Source of the DNA: Thiomargarita sp.
GTDB lineage: Bacteria > Pseudomonadota > Gammaproteobacteria > Beggiatoales > Beggiatoaceae
Reading direction: 5' to 3'
Length of the DNA: 6,128 nt
NCBI GenBank assembly: GCA_030618965.1
Contig: JAUXCJ010000081.1
Span: 1-6,128, forward strand
Shown here: positions 4,643-6,128 of the stretch, piece after piece
Layout of the letters: each line of letters begins with the position of its first letter
How positions within the stretch are numbered: position 1 is the first letter of the stretch
Notes under the pieces: generated by a model
The model's input: only the letters and a program-made list of their open reading frames with translations
Databases searched by the model: none
What the model was told of the DNA's origin: nothing
Position numbers and translations under genes: made by a program

Positions 4643-6128
4643 TTAAGTGTTTTTGGAGGCCAGTTTGTCTCCTTCTTCAGAAGAATACAACGCCTTTTGT
4701 GCCGAAATACACCCCAAAGGCACCACAATCAAGGTCAGCGAAGTCGCAACCGCTGAACCAAATAGCAGAGAAATGGCCATGCCTTGGAAAATCGGATCAA
4801 ACATGATCGCGCCAGCACCTGCCATCATCGTCAAACTGGTCACCCAAATCGGACGCATACGAGTCTGCCCGGCACTGACGACGGCATGACGCACGTCCAT
4901 CCCCCGGTAAATCTCATTTTTGCTGAAATCAACTAACAAAATGGAGCTGCGGACCTGAATGCCCGCTAAGGCAATAAAACCAATTAAAGAAGTCGCGGTA
5001 AATTCGGCGCCGAGTAACCAATGGCCCGGAATAATGCCAATTAAAGTGAGCGGAATTGGAGCCATAATAATAACGGGCAAAATAAAATTATTGAATTCGA
5101 GCACGAGCAAAATATAGATCAACACCAGTGCTGCCGCGAAAGCAATGCCCATATCTCGAAAGGTTTCATAAGTCACCACCCATTCTCCGCTCCACTCAAA
5201 ACCAGAATGGATATCGTCCGCCGGCGGCCCGGTGAGTGTGCCGCTGATGGCGACACCATCCGGAGCTTTGTAGTCATTAAGCAATGCTTCCACCGCTAAC
5301 ATGCCATAAATCGGCGCACCAAACCGCCCTTCCATTTCTCCTACCACATATTCCATCGGGCGTAAGTCTTTATGGTAAATAATGGCTGGTTCAGGGACTT
5401 TGACAAAATGGCCTAGTTCGGCTAAAGGCACCATTTGACCGTTAGGCGAAGGAATCACAAGATTTCCGATCCGCTCAATTTGCCCTCGTATGGCTAAGGG
5501 AAGTTGCAGGACAATGTAAGTTGGTTCTAAGCCGCTGCCTCGTTTGATATCGCCGACTTGATAATCGCCCATCGCCATCAGTACATGACGGTTGATGCTT
5601 TCTACTGAAATACCTCGCCGTATGGCTTTTTCTATATCCACTTTAAAATGCCAGCGTTCATAAGGAGTGACCATGTAGTTATCCACATCCACTAGATTAG
5701 GGACTTGTTCAAACATTTGGGTTAAATCTTCGGTCACTTGCCGGCGAGTCTTGGCATCCGGGCCATAAACTTCGGCGACCATGGTTTGTAACACTGGTGG
5801 GCCTGGTGGCATTTCTACCACAGCAATACGCACCCCTGCCTCTTTTGCCAACGGTGTCAAGAGATGACGAGCAGCGATGGCAATTTCATGGCTGTTGCGT
5901 TCTCGGTCTCCTTTATCCAACAACATCACCTGAATATCAGCGTACCAAGGCTCATTCCTCAGATAATAATGCCGCACCATGCCGTTGAAATTAAACGGTG
6001 AAGCAGTACCTACATAAGTTTGCAGGGCGGTGACTTCCGGTATTTCCTTCAGTTTTTCAGCTATTTTTCGGGTAAAATTACCCGTTGCCAACAGTGCAGT
6101 GCCTTCAGGCATGTTGATTACCACGTTA
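4643..6128 (-). CDS. RND-family efflux permease, C-terminal half (runs off the window)
   Basis: This is an inner-membrane RND pump subunit (AcrB/CzcA superfamily) that drives export with the proton gradient, normally with a periplasmic adaptor and an outer-membrane channel. Full proteins have about 1,000 or more residues. Only the last 494 or so are here, and the frame stays open to the right edge, so the GTG at 6124-6122 is not a real start. Visible in order are the second periplasmic loop (to about residue 320 of this piece, with MPPGPPVLQTMVAEVYGPD at 105-123) and five membrane helices at about 324-344, 347-367, 377-400, 427-442 and 448-472. GIQVRSSILLVDF (388-400) is the TM10 motif. R392 occupies the place of AcrB K940, and I believe Arg is usual in this subgroup. 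TRMRPIWVTSLTMM (421-434) is the TM11 motif. The substrate cannot be told. Neighbouring adaptor genes would lie beyond the window. The gene converges on cysE. Confidence 0.92.
   Translation of the reverse strand, partial: NVVINMPEGTALLATGNFTRKIAEKLKEIPEVTALQTYVGTASPFNFNGMVRHYYLRNEPWYADIQVMLLDKGDRERNSHEIAIAARHLLTPLAKEAGVRIAVVEMPPGPPVLQTMVAEVYGPDAKTRRQVTEDLTQMFEQVPNLVDVDNYMVTPYERWHFKVDIEKAIRRGISVESINRHVLMAMGDYQVGDIKRGSGLEPTYIVLQLPLAIRGQIERIGNLVIPSPNGQMVPLAELGHFVKVPEPAIIYHKDLRPMEYVVGEMEGRFGAPIYGMLAVEALLNDYKAPDGVAISGTLTGPPADDIHSGFEWSGEWVVTYETFRDMGIAFAAALVLIYILLVLEFNNFILPVIIMAPIPLTLIGIIPGHWLLGAEFTATSLIGFIALAGIQVRSSILLVDFSKNEIYRGMDVRHAVVSAGQTRMRPIWVTSLTMMAGAGAIMFDPIFQGMAISLLFGSAVATSLTLIVVPLGCISAQKALYSSEEGDKLASKNT

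Noticed and set aside
6122..6124. GTG as start codon of the RND permease
   Set aside because: The frame stays open to the window edge and the protein would lack its whole N-terminal half. The true start lies outside.

Overview
The window is a stretch of proteobacterial chromosome, most likely from a gammaproteobacterium. The main evidence is a gene for a HemX-type membrane protein, a family typical of gamma- and betaproteobacteria. The low GC content of the left two thirds, a transposase of a kind shared with cyanobacteria, and many small perfect palindromes recall filamentous sulfur oxidisers of the Beggiatoa/Thioploca group. That last placement is inference from general impression, not from a database match.

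Left part (1-2171): a complete IS1634-type insertion sequence occupies 112-2149. It has perfect 18-bp terminal inverted repeats and one transposase gene. The transposase keeps its D, D, E and K catalytic positions, but an in-frame TAA cuts off the last 78 codons, which remain open behind the stop. A 20-bp-stem palindrome lies inside the transposase frame without breaking it. The element sits in a minus-strand gene about seven codons after a start codon with a good ribosome binding site. That gene lies just downstream of a small DUF433 gene (2207-2491, minus), whose family commonly acts as the antitoxin half of a toxin-antitoxin pair. The insertion may therefore have removed the partner gene.

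Middle part (2492-4461): a promoter-like TTTACA-N18-TATAAT reads toward a two-gene plus-strand unit. The first gene is hemX (membrane-anchored coiled-coil protein linked to haem biosynthesis gene clusters). The second, 16 bp downstream, is cysE (serine O-acetyltransferase, first committed step of cysteine synthesis). The usual hemX neighbours hemC and hemD are not in the window.

Right part (4462-6128): cysE and an RND-family efflux permease gene converge. The 181-bp gap between their stop codons holds two near-perfect palindromes, one of them the same family as the palindrome in the transposase. The permease gene runs off the right edge, so only its C-terminal half is present. It looks more GC-rich than the left part.

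I saw no RNA gene, CRISPR array or complete new system. The most interesting signal is the palindrome family found both in a gap between genes and in frame within a transposase, a pattern like the protein-coding palindromic elements described in Rickettsia.
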